Part shown: positions 17,370 to 26,057 of the stretch, piece after piece
Position numbering within the stretch: the first letter of the stretch is position 1
How the letters are laid out: every line of letters starts with the position of its first letter
From: a virus
Strand: one strand, 5' to 3'
IMG/VR virus record: IMGVR_UViG_3300035145_001244
Coordinates: 1 to 27,764 of that record
DNA length: 27,764 nt
Position numbers and translations under genes: made by a program
Notes under the pieces: generated by a model
Databases searched by the model: none
Seen by the model: only the letters and a program-made list of their open reading frames with translations
What the model was told of the DNA's origin: nothing

Positions 17370-20225
17370 TTAAGCAAAGTTACCTGTTGCGATTTCACCC
17401 GTATTCAAGATAGTTACTCTCGATACTAAGATTTCAAGACCTTTAACTGGCTCAACGTAAGTATCAAGGATACCCATGTTGTTGTCGATAACCTCAGTAG
17501 TGTTGTTAGTTCCGTCCATGATGTTTCTGTAATCGTAAACACCACCGTCTTTCTTAACTGACTCCATAAAGTTGTCTGCCAAAGTTTTAATCTCTAATCT
17601 TGTTTGAGCGTTATTGAATTCGAACAAGTAGTTTTTCAAGATCTCTGCTAAACCGTCTTCGATATAGATCATCGCTTCTCTCACGTGAGCTGAAGACAAT
17701 GCTGATTGAATTGACTGCTGAGCTGTCTTGTTTCCTTTAATTGTCAAACCTACACCTCTTTCAAATACGATTGGGTTGTAACCGAATGGTTCAAGTACGT
17801 CTCTATCGTCTTTGTCGAATGCAAATTCTAGAGATTGTACGCCTGTACCGCCTACAACACCTCTTCTTGGCCCTGCGATGATTGACCATGGCAATGCTGA
17901 AGTGTATTTGTCGATGTAGTTGTTAGATACGTAAGCTGCAGGTGGGATCACCTTAGTTCTTCCGTTCTCGATTACATTCAAACCAGGACCGTAGTAGAAT
18001 GCGTAGTTTGCACCTTCGTTGATCGATGGTAGAGTGTAAAGTGCCGATGGATTCAAGTTCAAGTTACCACCAGTTGCAACGTATCTAGTGCTGAATGCAC
18101 CTGTGTTTTCGTCTAAGAATGATGGGTTAGTTGAAGCTTTGAATTCTTTGATCATCGGAGCGTTCAAGATAGCTGAAGCGTTTTGTCTTTCTTTACAAAG
18201 GAAAGCAAGCTCTTCTTTGTTAAGTAGACCGCCGTTCTCTAATGAACCGAAAGTATCAACAACATATCTAAATGTAATGTTATCTTTGTCAATCAATGCG
18301 TTACCTAAACCTGTACCCGGCTTAATAGCTGCCATTAACTCAGCGATTAGTTTGTCGCTTTGAGTTGCACCATCAAGTGGGAACATTGTGTAAACATCAG
18401 TTGAATCTTCATATCTCTTAAGAGCATGACCTGGTCTGCTAGAAACTGGTCTGTGTGATTCAAATTTGTAAGTAGTTACAGAACCGTCAACTGATTTGAT
18501 AATTCTCTTAATCTTAGCTAATTTACCGCCGTCAGCCGGTACATACATACCAACTTTAACTTCTGACCAATCAAATGTATCAGCGCCTGTGATTGAGAAT
18601 GCAAATTGACCAGCACCTAAATCTTCCCAAGTGTATGAAGTATTAACTCCAGGGAAAAGTACTGCTCTTGCGTTAGGATCGATTGTTGCCAATTCTAGAG
18701 TAGCTGAAGCTGCTCTTACATATGGTTGAATGCTTGCAGCTGTGATGCCATCAAAGCTTGAAGAGAATGCTTCACCTCCAACTGGAGATACTTTGATTTT
18801 AGTAGCTGAATCGTAGTTTGTATCTACGCTTGAAATTTCTACATATTCACCGGCAGTAGCGCTAGGTAAGAAGTTACCTGAGATTAATGCACCTTGGCTA
18901 GTAATGTTAGCAAATGGAATATCGAAGATTAAACCACCATCGGCAGGATCTACTGTAATTGCAACGTTTGCACCGAATACCATTGGAGCAACGTTATTAG
19001 AGTCACCGTCAAATGATTCGTAAACTGCTTTATTAAAGTTACCTTCAGATGTGCTGATAATTACATTACCGTTACCATCATCATTAACACCTTCAATCAT
19101 TAAGTATTCACCAGTAATAGCTGATTTTAAGAATTTACCAACTGTTACGTTGTATGGTGCTGCTTCGATAAGAGCTTTAGTAATACCAGTAATTTTCATA
19201 TCACCTCCATCCATAACTTCAACTTGTAAGTTAAGAGTTACAGGATCAATAGAAACCTCTTGATCAACTCTGTGTGAAAGTAATTGGTAGTCTTGGTAGA
19301 TATTGAAATCTGTACCAACTAAATCGATTGCTGCTAAAGCATCTTCGTTAACTGCACAGAATAAGCCAGTTCTTCTTGCTTCGATATTAATCAAAGTTTC
19401 GATAAACAACTGACGACCTTCATTGTCCATAAATTCTGGAATCAATGAACCAGTGTATTGTGCTAACAACTCAACTTCTCTTAAACCAGCAAACTTAGAA
19501 AGCTCTGATCTGAAAAGACCTTTATTGTCAAAGTAAGTACCGTAAGTTGGATCGTTGTTTAATTCAGCCGCATTAAATTTACCTTTGAATACCATTACGT
19601 CAACCATGTAGTCTGATACGTAGTCTAGATCATCGATACCTTCAGGGATATTACCTTCACCGTACCATTCTCTTGCAGTCATGTTAAAACCATCAGTGTT
19701 AGCCGCTTGTCTAACGATGATAGTGATAGGAGTCTGCTTGATGTTTACAAAAGAAATTGCGTGATTTGAAGCTTCATCTTCGTTACCAGCTGCTGCCAAT
19801 AATTTAGCGTCGTCTGGTGTCCAGAATTTGTCAGTATCAAATACTTCACTGTACTGTGAAGTTAAGTTAACGTGACTTAAACCTTCTTGACTTGAATTAG
19901 TAGCTGGAGAAACGATAGAAACTGTATCATCTTCGTCTGCCGCTGTTAAGTTCAAGGCTAAGATAGGTCCTCTTGAAAGAGCTTCGATAGCTGATCTGTG
20001 GAAAAACATACCTTTTCTTTCCAAAGACTTATCAATGCTGCCAAAAACTTGGATGAACTGTTCTACATCTTCGATGAAAACCGGAGTATTGTAAGGACCT
20101 TTTTTAGATCTACCTACAACTAATCTGATAGTCTCAGCTGGGATGTTAACAGTTTGTGATTTGTCAAACTCTAGACGATATACGCCTGAGCTTTTGAACT
20201 GTTGTAATTGAGGACTTAATGCCAT
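17370..20225 (-). CDS. gp18: Contractile tail sheath protein (gp18-like) with inserted domains
   Basis: A 951-aa sheath protein; T4 gp18 is about 660 aa. The N-terminal SGVYRLEFDKSQTVNIPAET, VVGRSKKGPYNTPVFIED and the C-terminal ANYAFYYGPGLNVIENGRTK, ARTKV-type core and FEFNNAQTRLEIKTLADNFM are the conserved sheath parts that form the contractile core. The excess length lies at about residues 340-600: two similar beta-rich units (with GKFLKSAITGEYLMIEGV and GNFLPSATAGEYVEISSV) plus a shorter third, probably exposed on the sheath surface. Late promoter upstream; the gene follows the terminase genes as in T4. Confidence 0.95.
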   Translation of the reverse strand: MALSPQLQQFKSSGVYRLEFDKSQTVNIPAETIRLVVGRSKKGPYNTPVFIEDVEQFIQVFGSIDKSLERKGMFFHRSAIEALSRGPILALNLTAADEDDTVSIVSPATNSSQEGLSHVNLTSQYSEVFDTDKFWTPDDAKLLAAAGNEDEASNHAISFVNIKQTPITIIVRQAANTDGFNMTAREWYGEGNIPEGIDDLDYVSDYMVDVMVFKGKFNAAELNNDPTYGTYFDNKGLFRSELSKFAGLREVELLAQYTGSLIPEFMDNEGRQLFIETLINIEARRTGLFCAVNEDALAAIDLVGTDFNIYQDYQLLSHRVDQEVSIDPVTLNLQVEVMDGGDMKITGITKALIEAAPYNVTVGKFLKSAITGEYLMIEGVNDDGNGNVIISTSEGNFNKAVYESFDGDSNNVAPMVFGANVAITVDPADGGLIFDIPFANITSQGALISGNFLPSATAGEYVEISSVDTNYDSATKIKVSPVGGEAFSSSFDGITAASIQPYVRAASATLELATIDPNARAVLFPGVNTSYTWEDLGAGQFAFSITGADTFDWSEVKVGMYVPADGGKLAKIKRIIKSVDGSVTTYKFESHRPVSSRPGHALKRYEDSTDVYTMFPLDGATQSDKLIAELMAAIKPGTGLGNALIDKDNITFRYVVDTFGSLENGGLLNKEELAFLCKERQNASAILNAPMIKEFKASTNPSFLDENTGAFSTRYVATGGNLNLNPSALYTLPSINEGANYAFYYGPGLNVIENGRTKVIPPAAYVSNNYIDKYTSALPWSIIAGPRRGVVGGTGVQSLEFAFDKDDRDVLEPFGYNPIVFERGVGLTIKGNKTAQQSIQSALSSAHVREAMIYIEDGLAEILKNYLFEFNNAQTRLEIKTLADNFMESVKKDGGVYDYRNIMDGTNNTTEVIDNNMGILDTYVEPVKGLEILVSRVTILNTGEIATGNFA

Positions 20226-20252
20226 AATTGTTCTAGTTTATTTTTTTGTTCT

Positions 20253-20266
20253 TTTATTATATATCT
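20253..20266 (-). promoter_or_regulatory. Late-type promoter of the sheath gene
   Basis: The minus strand reads AGATATATAATAAA (GATATATA at 20258-20265), about 30 bases before the ATG at 20225, in the short gap after the terminase gene. Confidence 0.65.
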
Positions 20267-20282
20267 GTTTCCGTTCGTAAAT

Positions 20283-22115
20283 TTATTTGAGTAGGTCGTA
20301 AATATCATACTGCAAATCTCCTTGATCCTGTGAGTCTCTATATAGTATTTGTTCCATAGCATCATGCAGATCTGGGTCGATGAAATCTAGTAATTCTTCA
20401 ATGTAATCCGCATAGTCTGTAGTGTTAAAGAATTCAGTTGCAGTGATGGCCGTCATTATCGTATCATCATTCCCCATCTGCGCTCCATAACTACCATTTG
20501 GTAAAGTACCAAACAGACTCGCTTCAGTCACTGTCGACTCCTCAGTCAAATCTAATCTATTTATCTTGTAGAGTTTAGCAAAATTCTGACAAAAAATTGC
20601 TTTGTTGTCAGCCTTAAGTTTTATTCCTGGTTTTAAAGTTCTGGCATCGTGACGATGTCTAAATCTAACTACCATCTCATCATCAAAATCATTTCTTTGT
20701 GGAAAGACTTGTCTTAGATAGTTAAAGAGCACTGTACCATACGTATTGTATTCTACGATCATCTTAACGTTTTCTGGGTTAAAGATGTCACATGCTAATG
20801 TATAGAGTACTTTAGCAAAGTCTTCAATAACGTGACCATTAGATCTAAAAACTCCAACCTGCTCTAATTTAAAGAAGTCGTACATTGCACCGGGATTAAC
20901 TACGTTCTCTATTTCTTTCACGTTCATTGGTGAAACTTCGAACATATTAATCACTGAATAATCACCACCGTTACCTTCGGCAATATCAACTGAGAAGAGC
21001 CAAAACTTTTCGCCGTCTTTGCACGTATCTATATCAAAATCAGGATCCCAAAATAAATTGTCTTTAGTGTCAATTGAAATATAGTCAAACTCATCAAAGT
21101 CATGCCAAACGTATTTTTTCATACGCTTACGCATTTTCTTCATATCGACTGGATCTAATAGTAGATTAGATGAACTAACAAACTCGTTACCGTATTGACG
21201 ATTAAAGGCCTCAATTGAACCTAAGTTTTTGAGTTCTCTGTCGTACCATGCATCGTCTCTGTCAGGATGTTCCCACCAGTCGATACGCATAGCATGATAT
21301 TCATTATCGCCACGATCTGCTGCGGAGTATATTTCGTAGAACTTGTTAAAGCCATTTGGGGTTGATGTGATTGTAATTCTTGAAACCTTAGAGGCTGAAA
21401 GCGTTGGATAAACGTTTTCATAAAAAGTGTCAACAATTGAATGGTGAATGTGTGCAAACTCATCCAAGTACAAGTTATGAATCGTAAAACCAATACCAGC
21501 CTTTGCGGTAGTTGACTGACCAACTAGTCTACAACCATTATCACAACGTACATTCATAACGTCATATTTAATGATCCCAGGTTTCATAAAGAATGGTAGG
21601 TTTTCAACTACAACTTTAGCCTTATCAATAATCTCTTTAGTTGAATCAGATTTGTTTGCAAGTAGTAGTGTATTCTTATCTGTGTTAAACGTTAGGTACC
21701 ATGCATTGAAAATCGAGGCCGTTACCGTTTTACCCATTTGTCGAGATGCCAAAACAATATTAAATCTTTCATGTTGAAAGTTACGCAACATTCTCTTTTG
21801 ATATTCTCTAAGCTTAACTCGTTGAATACCTTCATCAGTCATTACAACTGCATATTTTTCAGCAAAATAGACTATATCACTGGCACATCTAGCCAGCTCC
21901 TGAATTTCATCATCAGTGTATTCAAAGACAATATTACCCTTTCTTAAGAATTGCTTACCTTCATAAAATGGCATTGCAACTTTAGGTTTATAACCTTGAT
22001 CTAGGGCAAGAAGCAGATCATTGACTTGCTTGGTTGACCAAACAATTCTGTCAGATGAGGCTTGACCCCCATCTTCCTTTGGAATCCACTTATTATCGCC
22101 TACGTAATCACTCAT
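20283..22115 (-). CDS. gp17: Terminase large subunit (gp17-like)
   Basis: A 610-aa packaging motor, the same length as T4 gp17 (610 aa). The ATPase domain has Walker A SRQMGKT (124-130), Walker B LYLDE (215-219) and the coupling motif TSTPNG (250-255). The nuclease domain shows SVDIAEGNGGDYSV with Asp377, VEYNTYG with Glu455 and GNDDTIMTA with Asp550/551, the three acidic metal positions. It cuts concatemeric DNA and drives it into proheads, working with the small subunit whose gene overlaps its start by 8 bases. No portal or capsid gene is in the window. Confidence 0.98.
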   Translation of the reverse strand: MSDYVGDNKWIPKEDGGQASSDRIVWSTKQVNDLLLALDQGYKPKVAMPFYEGKQFLRKGNIVFEYTDDEIQELARCASDIVYFAEKYAVVMTDEGIQRVKLREYQKRMLRNFQHERFNIVLASRQMGKTVTASIFNAWYLTFNTDKNTLLLANKSDSTKEIIDKAKVVVENLPFFMKPGIIKYDVMNVRCDNGCRLVGQSTTAKAGIGFTIHNLYLDEFAHIHHSIVDTFYENVYPTLSASKVSRITITSTPNGFNKFYEIYSAADRGDNEYHAMRIDWWEHPDRDDAWYDRELKNLGSIEAFNRQYGNEFVSSSNLLLDPVDMKKMRKRMKKYVWHDFDEFDYISIDTKDNLFWDPDFDIDTCKDGEKFWLFSVDIAEGNGGDYSVINMFEVSPMNVKEIENVVNPGAMYDFFKLEQVGVFRSNGHVIEDFAKVLYTLACDIFNPENVKMIVEYNTYGTVLFNYLRQVFPQRNDFDDEMVVRFRHRHDARTLKPGIKLKADNKAIFCQNFAKLYKINRLDLTEESTVTEASLFGTLPNGSYGAQMGNDDTIMTAITATEFFNTTDYADYIEELLDFIDPDLHDAMEQILYRDSQDQGDLQYDIYDLLK

Positions 22116-22770
22116 CTGTATTCTCTTCTATGTCAACATCTGTAATGTCATCATCGCTACTCTTAATACCTGCTTGAATTGCAGCCATTAGATCTTTTGT
22201 ACCTCTTTGAATATTTTTGTTTTCTGTGCTACCGCCGCTCTCTTCGATTTCACGAGTATCATCTCTCTTTTTATAGATCTCAATATCACGTGCAATTCTC
22301 TTGGTTGATTCTTCGGCAGCCATCAAGTACATTGTCTGTGACTTAATAATGTCAAGCATTGATTTTTGAAGTGTTGCCAAGACCTCGAACATTCTCGGTG
22401 CTAATTCACCGCCTTCGATAGTTTCAAGTAGAGTAGTTAAGGCTCTTTCACCAGCCTGTAATTGATAGATCAACGAACTCATCGTCATCTCGTCCATCTT
22501 CTTTTTAGCTTGAATATATTCGTCCTTTTCAATAATATCTGCATCGAGATAGAATTTCATTAGACTAGTAATAGTCTTTTTAGCCTTGGTAGTTGATTGA
22601 CTTTTTATTTCAGTGTAATTTACTGGTGCAAGACTGGTTTCCCTTTGAGTTACGGGTAAATCAGATGGATCAGTTTCAACATCAAGTTGGCCTTCGCCTA
22701 TAAGAGCGTCTAACTCTTTTCTGATTTCGTCAGCTTGTTCAGAAATACTTTTCTTATTATCTTCGCTCAT
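22108..22770 (-). CDS. gp16: Terminase small subunit (gp16-like)
   Basis: A 220-aa, acidic, largely helical protein in the gp16 position directly before gp17. The central helical part (about 60-160, for example KKTITSLMKFYLDADIIEKD and the long ERALTTLLETIEGGELAPRM) fits the coiled-coil oligomerisation core of T4-type small terminases; both ends are charged and probably flexible. T4 gp16 is 164 aa. It would bind DNA and regulate gp17. The call rests on synteny and general pattern more than on motifs. A late-type box lies just upstream of the ATG. Confidence 0.85.
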   Translation of the reverse strand: MSEDNKKSISEQADEIRKELDALIGEGQLDVETDPSDLPVTQRETSLAPVNYTEIKSQSTTKAKKTITSLMKFYLDADIIEKDEYIQAKKKMDEMTMSSLIYQLQAGERALTTLLETIEGGELAPRMFEVLATLQKSMLDIIKSQTMYLMAAEESTKRIARDIEIYKKRDDTREIEESGGSTENKNIQRGTKDLMAAIQAGIKSSDDDITDVDIEENTDE

Positions 22771-22780
22771 AATATTATAT

Positions 22781-22796
22781 TATAATCTATATATCT
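22781..22796 (-). promoter_or_regulatory. Late-type promoter of the terminase genes
   Basis: The minus strand reads AGATATATAGATTATA (GATATATA at 22788-22795), 20 bases before the gp16 ATG. Just upstream, AGACG/CGTCT (22808-22824) forms a small hairpin. Confidence 0.55.
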
Positions 22797-22827
22797 ACCA
22801 TATTCTAGACGATCAGAGCGTCTTAAA

Positions 22828-24777
22828 TTATCTGGCTTGATTATAGCGTCTTAATTGAATAGAAGGGATTGCATTATCGACAATCTTAGCATATTGACTA
22901 TCTCTAACAACATATTGTTGAAGTACATTAAAGTGCTGTTCTTGCTCAATGGTTCTTGAGAAGAGTCTAATATTAGTCATCTCAACTTTACTTGGCATTA
23001 ACGCCCATTGTGTGTCACTTGTCCAACCATATGGCATAATATTACTTACAGTTCCAGTGAGTGCTGAAGTCATTGTGTCTTGTACACTTTGGCCATTTTG
23101 CCAGTTGCTCTGTGGATCTAATCTATAAACATTTGCAGTCACTGCATTATATTGATTGTTAAGATTAAAGACTAGACCATACCACACACCAGCTTCTAAG
23201 TTATTGTTATAAGTAAATGAGTGTGTATCGTTATTAATCTTAACACTTAATGTATCATGGGTTGTATTAATAGCAAGCCCCTTGTTATTGTTATATGAAG
23301 TAATCAATGGTAAATCTGTACCGTCAACTACACTTGGTCTAAACCACAAAGTAATAGCTAAGTTTTCAGAAGTTGATAGCTGTGACTTTCTTTTATAAGT
23401 TAAAGCATTTAAACCTTGATCTTTAATAGAACTTAAGTCATATACGTTCTTAGCAACTACAGTCCATTTATTTCTAATCTGAACGTCTTTAATTACCAAT
23501 CCGTTGTGAATCTTATATCTAACGCCATCACCAACTTCACTAAATACGGTTTGATATTGTTGTGGTTTAGTAACTTTGTCAAACTCCTCTTGAATCTCTT
23601 CACCGAAAACCTCTTCAATACCTGTCACTAAATCATCAACAGTCTGTTCAACTTGGCTATCATTGTGAATTGAGCTAGTTCTCTCTTCATATTTGGTCAG
23701 CATTACTCTCCAATACGTCATATCCATATTGAACTCATCTGCAAAAGAGACTGAACGCACTTCATACATTCTATTCATTAGAGGGAAATATAAGTAGTCT
23801 CTGCTTCTTGGACTCGCCCCTAAGCCAAATGCGGTGTTAAATTGTCCTTTAGTAATGTGAACCTCAAAGTCTTCAAAGCCCATGCCAAAAATATCAAAGC
23901 TGAATTCTTGGGTTGGCATTGCATTGTCTGGTACAACTATTTTAAGTTGCTTTTCTTCCATTACATTATAGAGTGAATACTCCATTAAGACCACATCTCG
24001 AGATCTTTGATCTGGCTCAACTCTAAAGTATCTAACTTGGTGGCCCCACATTTCTGAAGCCAATTCACTGATTTCTCTATAAGTATCTCTTGGTCTTTGA
24101 AGATTATATGGATTGTAAATATCGTCTTCGCAATCTATAACAATGTTTGCACATCCGCTCATTGCCCATGGATCTGAACAATCACCACAAAATTGAGGAC
24201 AAGATTCAATTGTACCATTCTCGGTTTCTAATTCAAAGGTAACACTTAAGAGTGTAATTGAATTATAATCACTTAACGCATTAACTTCGGCCTTTACGTC
24301 GATCCATAATGGTTTAGTTGGATCAAACGTTTGACCTAAAAGATCTTGTGGACCCGAGCCAATATTTAAAGAGTAGAGTGGTGACATTTGACCACCATCA
24401 GAGCTTGAACCCTCTTGAGACCATCTATAAGAGTATGTAAAATGATTATTAGGATTTGGCGCCTTGTAGAACTTAATAGCACTAGCCGTAAATGGTGCAG
24501 GTTCTACGATTGTAAAACCATTAGGGCCTAAAACTTGATCTACTGTTAAAATGTAATTAGCTACAATAATCTGATCACCTGATTCTAAGTCTAAGTTTGT
24601 GCCAGTACCTACTACATTAGTATCTCCGCCAACAAGCGCTAGTGTACCAATCGTTGTTGGTGATGAAACACCTGCAATTATATTCCAGCTTAAGACTTTA
24701 GTTACACCTTCATAAGGTTCAACTAACTTAGCAAACATATAATCACCTATTTCAGTAGCTGTAAAATTCGTTACCAT
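22828..24777 (-). CDS. Probable neck protein (gp14-like) with a LamG-like C-terminal domain
   Basis: A 649-aa protein; T4 gp14 is about 256 aa. The middle part (about 230-360) has EMWGHQVRYFRVEPDQRSRD and SPRSRDYLYFPLMNRMYEVR, which resembles the neck gp14 family (Y.G...qy.., then GD.iYFP....lFEI). The N-terminal part adds a beta-rich segment and a Cys cluster (CPQFCGDCSDPWAMSGC, about 192-208). Residues about 430-620 look like a concanavalin/LamG-type jelly roll: LAITLWFRPS, LSVKINNDTHSF, LEAGVWYGLVFNLNN and MTNIRLFSRTIEQEQ. Neck proteins seal filled heads and join them to tails. The extra LamG-like domain would be on the outside and could bind sugars. The neck assignment rests partly on position before gp16. 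Confidence 0.62.
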   Translation of the reverse strand: MVTNFTATEIGDYMFAKLVEPYEGVTKVLSWNIIAGVSSPTTIGTLALVGGDTNVVGTGTNLDLESGDQIIVANYILTVDQVLGPNGFTIVEPAPFTASAIKFYKAPNPNNHFTYSYRWSQEGSSSDGGQMSPLYSLNIGSGPQDLLGQTFDPTKPLWIDVKAEVNALSDYNSITLLSVTFELETENGTIESCPQFCGDCSDPWAMSGCANIVIDCEDDIYNPYNLQRPRDTYREISELASEMWGHQVRYFRVEPDQRSRDVVLMEYSLYNVMEEKQLKIVVPDNAMPTQEFSFDIFGMGFEDFEVHITKGQFNTAFGLGASPRSRDYLYFPLMNRMYEVRSVSFADEFNMDMTYWRVMLTKYEERTSSIHNDSQVEQTVDDLVTGIEEVFGEEIQEEFDKVTKPQQYQTVFSEVGDGVRYKIHNGLVIKDVQIRNKWTVVAKNVYDLSSIKDQGLNALTYKRKSQLSTSENLAITLWFRPSVVDGTDLPLITSYNNNKGLAINTTHDTLSVKINNDTHSFTYNNNLEAGVWYGLVFNLNNQYNAVTANVYRLDPQSNWQNGQSVQDTMTSALTGTVSNIMPYGWTSDTQWALMPSKVEMTNIRLFSRTIEQEQHFNVLQQYVVRDSQYAKIVDNAIPSIQLRRYNQAR

Positions 24778-24803
24778 TAAATTGGAGTCTAAGACCTCTT
24801 ATT

Positions 24804-24819
24804 TTTATTTATATATCTG
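24804..24819 (-). promoter_or_regulatory. Late-type promoter of the neck gene
   Basis: The minus strand reads CAGATATATAAATAAA, with GATATATA (24810-24817) and TATAAATA (24806-24813). A TGAC/GTCA hairpin lies immediately upstream. The box overlaps the end of the gene at 24809-25459. Confidence 0.7.
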
Positions 24820-25459
24820 ACTTTTTGTCAGCTATTAAGAGCATCTCAGGATCATCAGACTCATACTGTTCTGCAACTGAAATTATTGGATTAATAATAT
24901 TAAAAATCTCAGTTGTGTTGTTTTCTGATAAGAATAGATCTAATGTGTTTAAAAAAGTCTTAACTCGCATAACCGTATAGTGCTCATCGTCTTTAAAAAG
25001 ATTAGCTCTTCTAAGAACTTTGCTGGCCACTTCACATTCATGCTCATTAAAAATATCAAAGAGTCTAATACTACCTCTTAGTGTTTTGATGCTATATTTA
25101 ATAGTTTTGATTTGATCAATGTTAACTATACGATTATAACTTGCATTCTTATTGAGTGTTAGTTTAATCCACATAAGATTAGTCATGTGATCAAACATTT
25201 GCTGTAAGAAATAAACAGAGGTAGCCTCTTTGTGAATAGCTACATCGCTAACGGCCTGAAAGCGATTGATCTCGGCTCTAAAGAACCCTCGAAGTGCTTT
25301 TCGCATATCATCACTACTGACTAGAATCGAATCTTCATCTAATTTCTTAGTACCTGAGCTTCTACACAAAATACCCCACAACTTTAGATCAATTGAGTTA
25401 TACTTGTATAAGGTTATATCAATAACCTCAGAGAATGTATCTTTACTTGGTGTAGACAT
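24809..25459 (-). CDS. Helical phage protein of unknown function
   Basis: A 216-aa, mainly helical protein with charged residues throughout and no membrane segment. Segments include FFRAEINRFQAVSDVAIHKE and IKTLRGSIRLFDIFNEHECE. I recognise no family. In T4 the region near rnh holds genes 59 (helicase loader, 217 aa), 33 and dsbA, so a counterpart of one of these is conceivable from position and size, but the sequence gives no support I can see. It overlaps the upstream gene by 17 bases. Confidence 0.75.
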   Translation of the reverse strand: MSTPSKDTFSEVIDITLYKYNSIDLKLWGILCRSSGTKKLDEDSILVSSDDMRKALRGFFRAEINRFQAVSDVAIHKEATSVYFLQQMFDHMTNLMWIKLTLNKNASYNRIVNIDQIKTIKYSIKTLRGSIRLFDIFNEHECEVASKVLRRANLFKDDEHYTVMRVKTFLNTLDLFLSENNTTEIFNIINPIISVAEQYESDDPEMLLIADKKSDI

Positions 25460-25874
25460 CTATCTGGGCTTCAATTTTTTTAAGATCAGCGTATAGTTCT
25501 TCTTTAGCGAAAGTCTTCAATTCATTGAATTCTCGCATGCCTATTTCATTTTTAGACAGATAGATTTCTACAGCACGATCGTCTGGAGTATATTTATCTG
25601 TATCATTTTTAGCGGCCGATTTTTTGGTCTTAGTGTAAAACCAACCCGGTACAGATTTAAACCTTGAAGCTACCATGGCCCAAGATTCAACTACATTTGC
25701 TCCATTGATCCCATTGATGTTAAACATCTGCGAATTTGCAGGATATTTAATAGCAAAGAAACGATTGATCATAAAATGATGACGTTTCTTAGAATGATTT
25801 TTTAATTTATTATAAGTGTCTTTCTTCGTAAACATAATTTTTACGAAGTCGAATAATTTAGTTTCGTCTAGCAT
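25443..25874 (-). CDS. Conserved T4-like phage protein, unknown function
   Basis: A 143-aa basic protein. The core HHFMINRFFAIKYPANSQMF, then ESWAMVASRFKSVPGWFYTK, is a pattern I associate with a conserved uncharacterised protein of T4-like phages (NRF..i.YP ... W ... VP.WFY.K). The C-terminus is a charged helix. It is too small and generic to assign a DNA-replication role, though its place next to RNase H suggests one. It starts at ATG 25874, 30 bases after the stop of the 50-aa ORF. Confidence 0.8.
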   Translation of the reverse strand: MLDETKLFDFVKIMFTKKDTYNKLKNHSKKRHHFMINRFFAIKYPANSQMFNINGINGANVVESWAMVASRFKSVPGWFYTKTKKSAAKNDTDKYTPDDRAVEIYLSKNEIGMREFNELKTFAKEELYADLKKIEAQIDVYTK

Positions 25875-25904
25875 ATATGTTATATGTGTTAGCTACGCTT
25901 TAGT

Positions 25905-26057
25905 TTACTTAACCCAATCCATAAAAGACAGTTGATATGCCTCTAGCATGCCATAACCATCTTCTATGAAATCGAGCGCAGTCAAAATAACTTCTTGTCT
26001 TAAACCATAAGCACCGGCTTCGGTTAAAATTTCTTCAACTTGAATAAGTTCTTCCAT
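25905..26057 (-). CDS. 50-aa acidic helical protein
   Basis: This frame reads MEELIQVEEILTEAGAYGLR, then a helix (QEVILTALDFIEDGYGMLEA) and ends YQLSFMDWVK. The ATG overlaps the stop of the RNase H gene by one base (TAATG), as in several coupled pairs here, which supports its reality. The composition is protein-like, with a predicted two-helix structure. No function is evident. Confidence 0.72.
   Translation of the reverse strand: MEELIQVEEILTEAGAYGLRQEVILTALDFIEDGYGMLEAYQLSFMDWVK

Noticed and set aside
24809-25459. T4 gp59 helicase loader
   Set aside because: Length and location near RNase H are suggestive, but I see no sequence features of gp59, so it is left as unknown.
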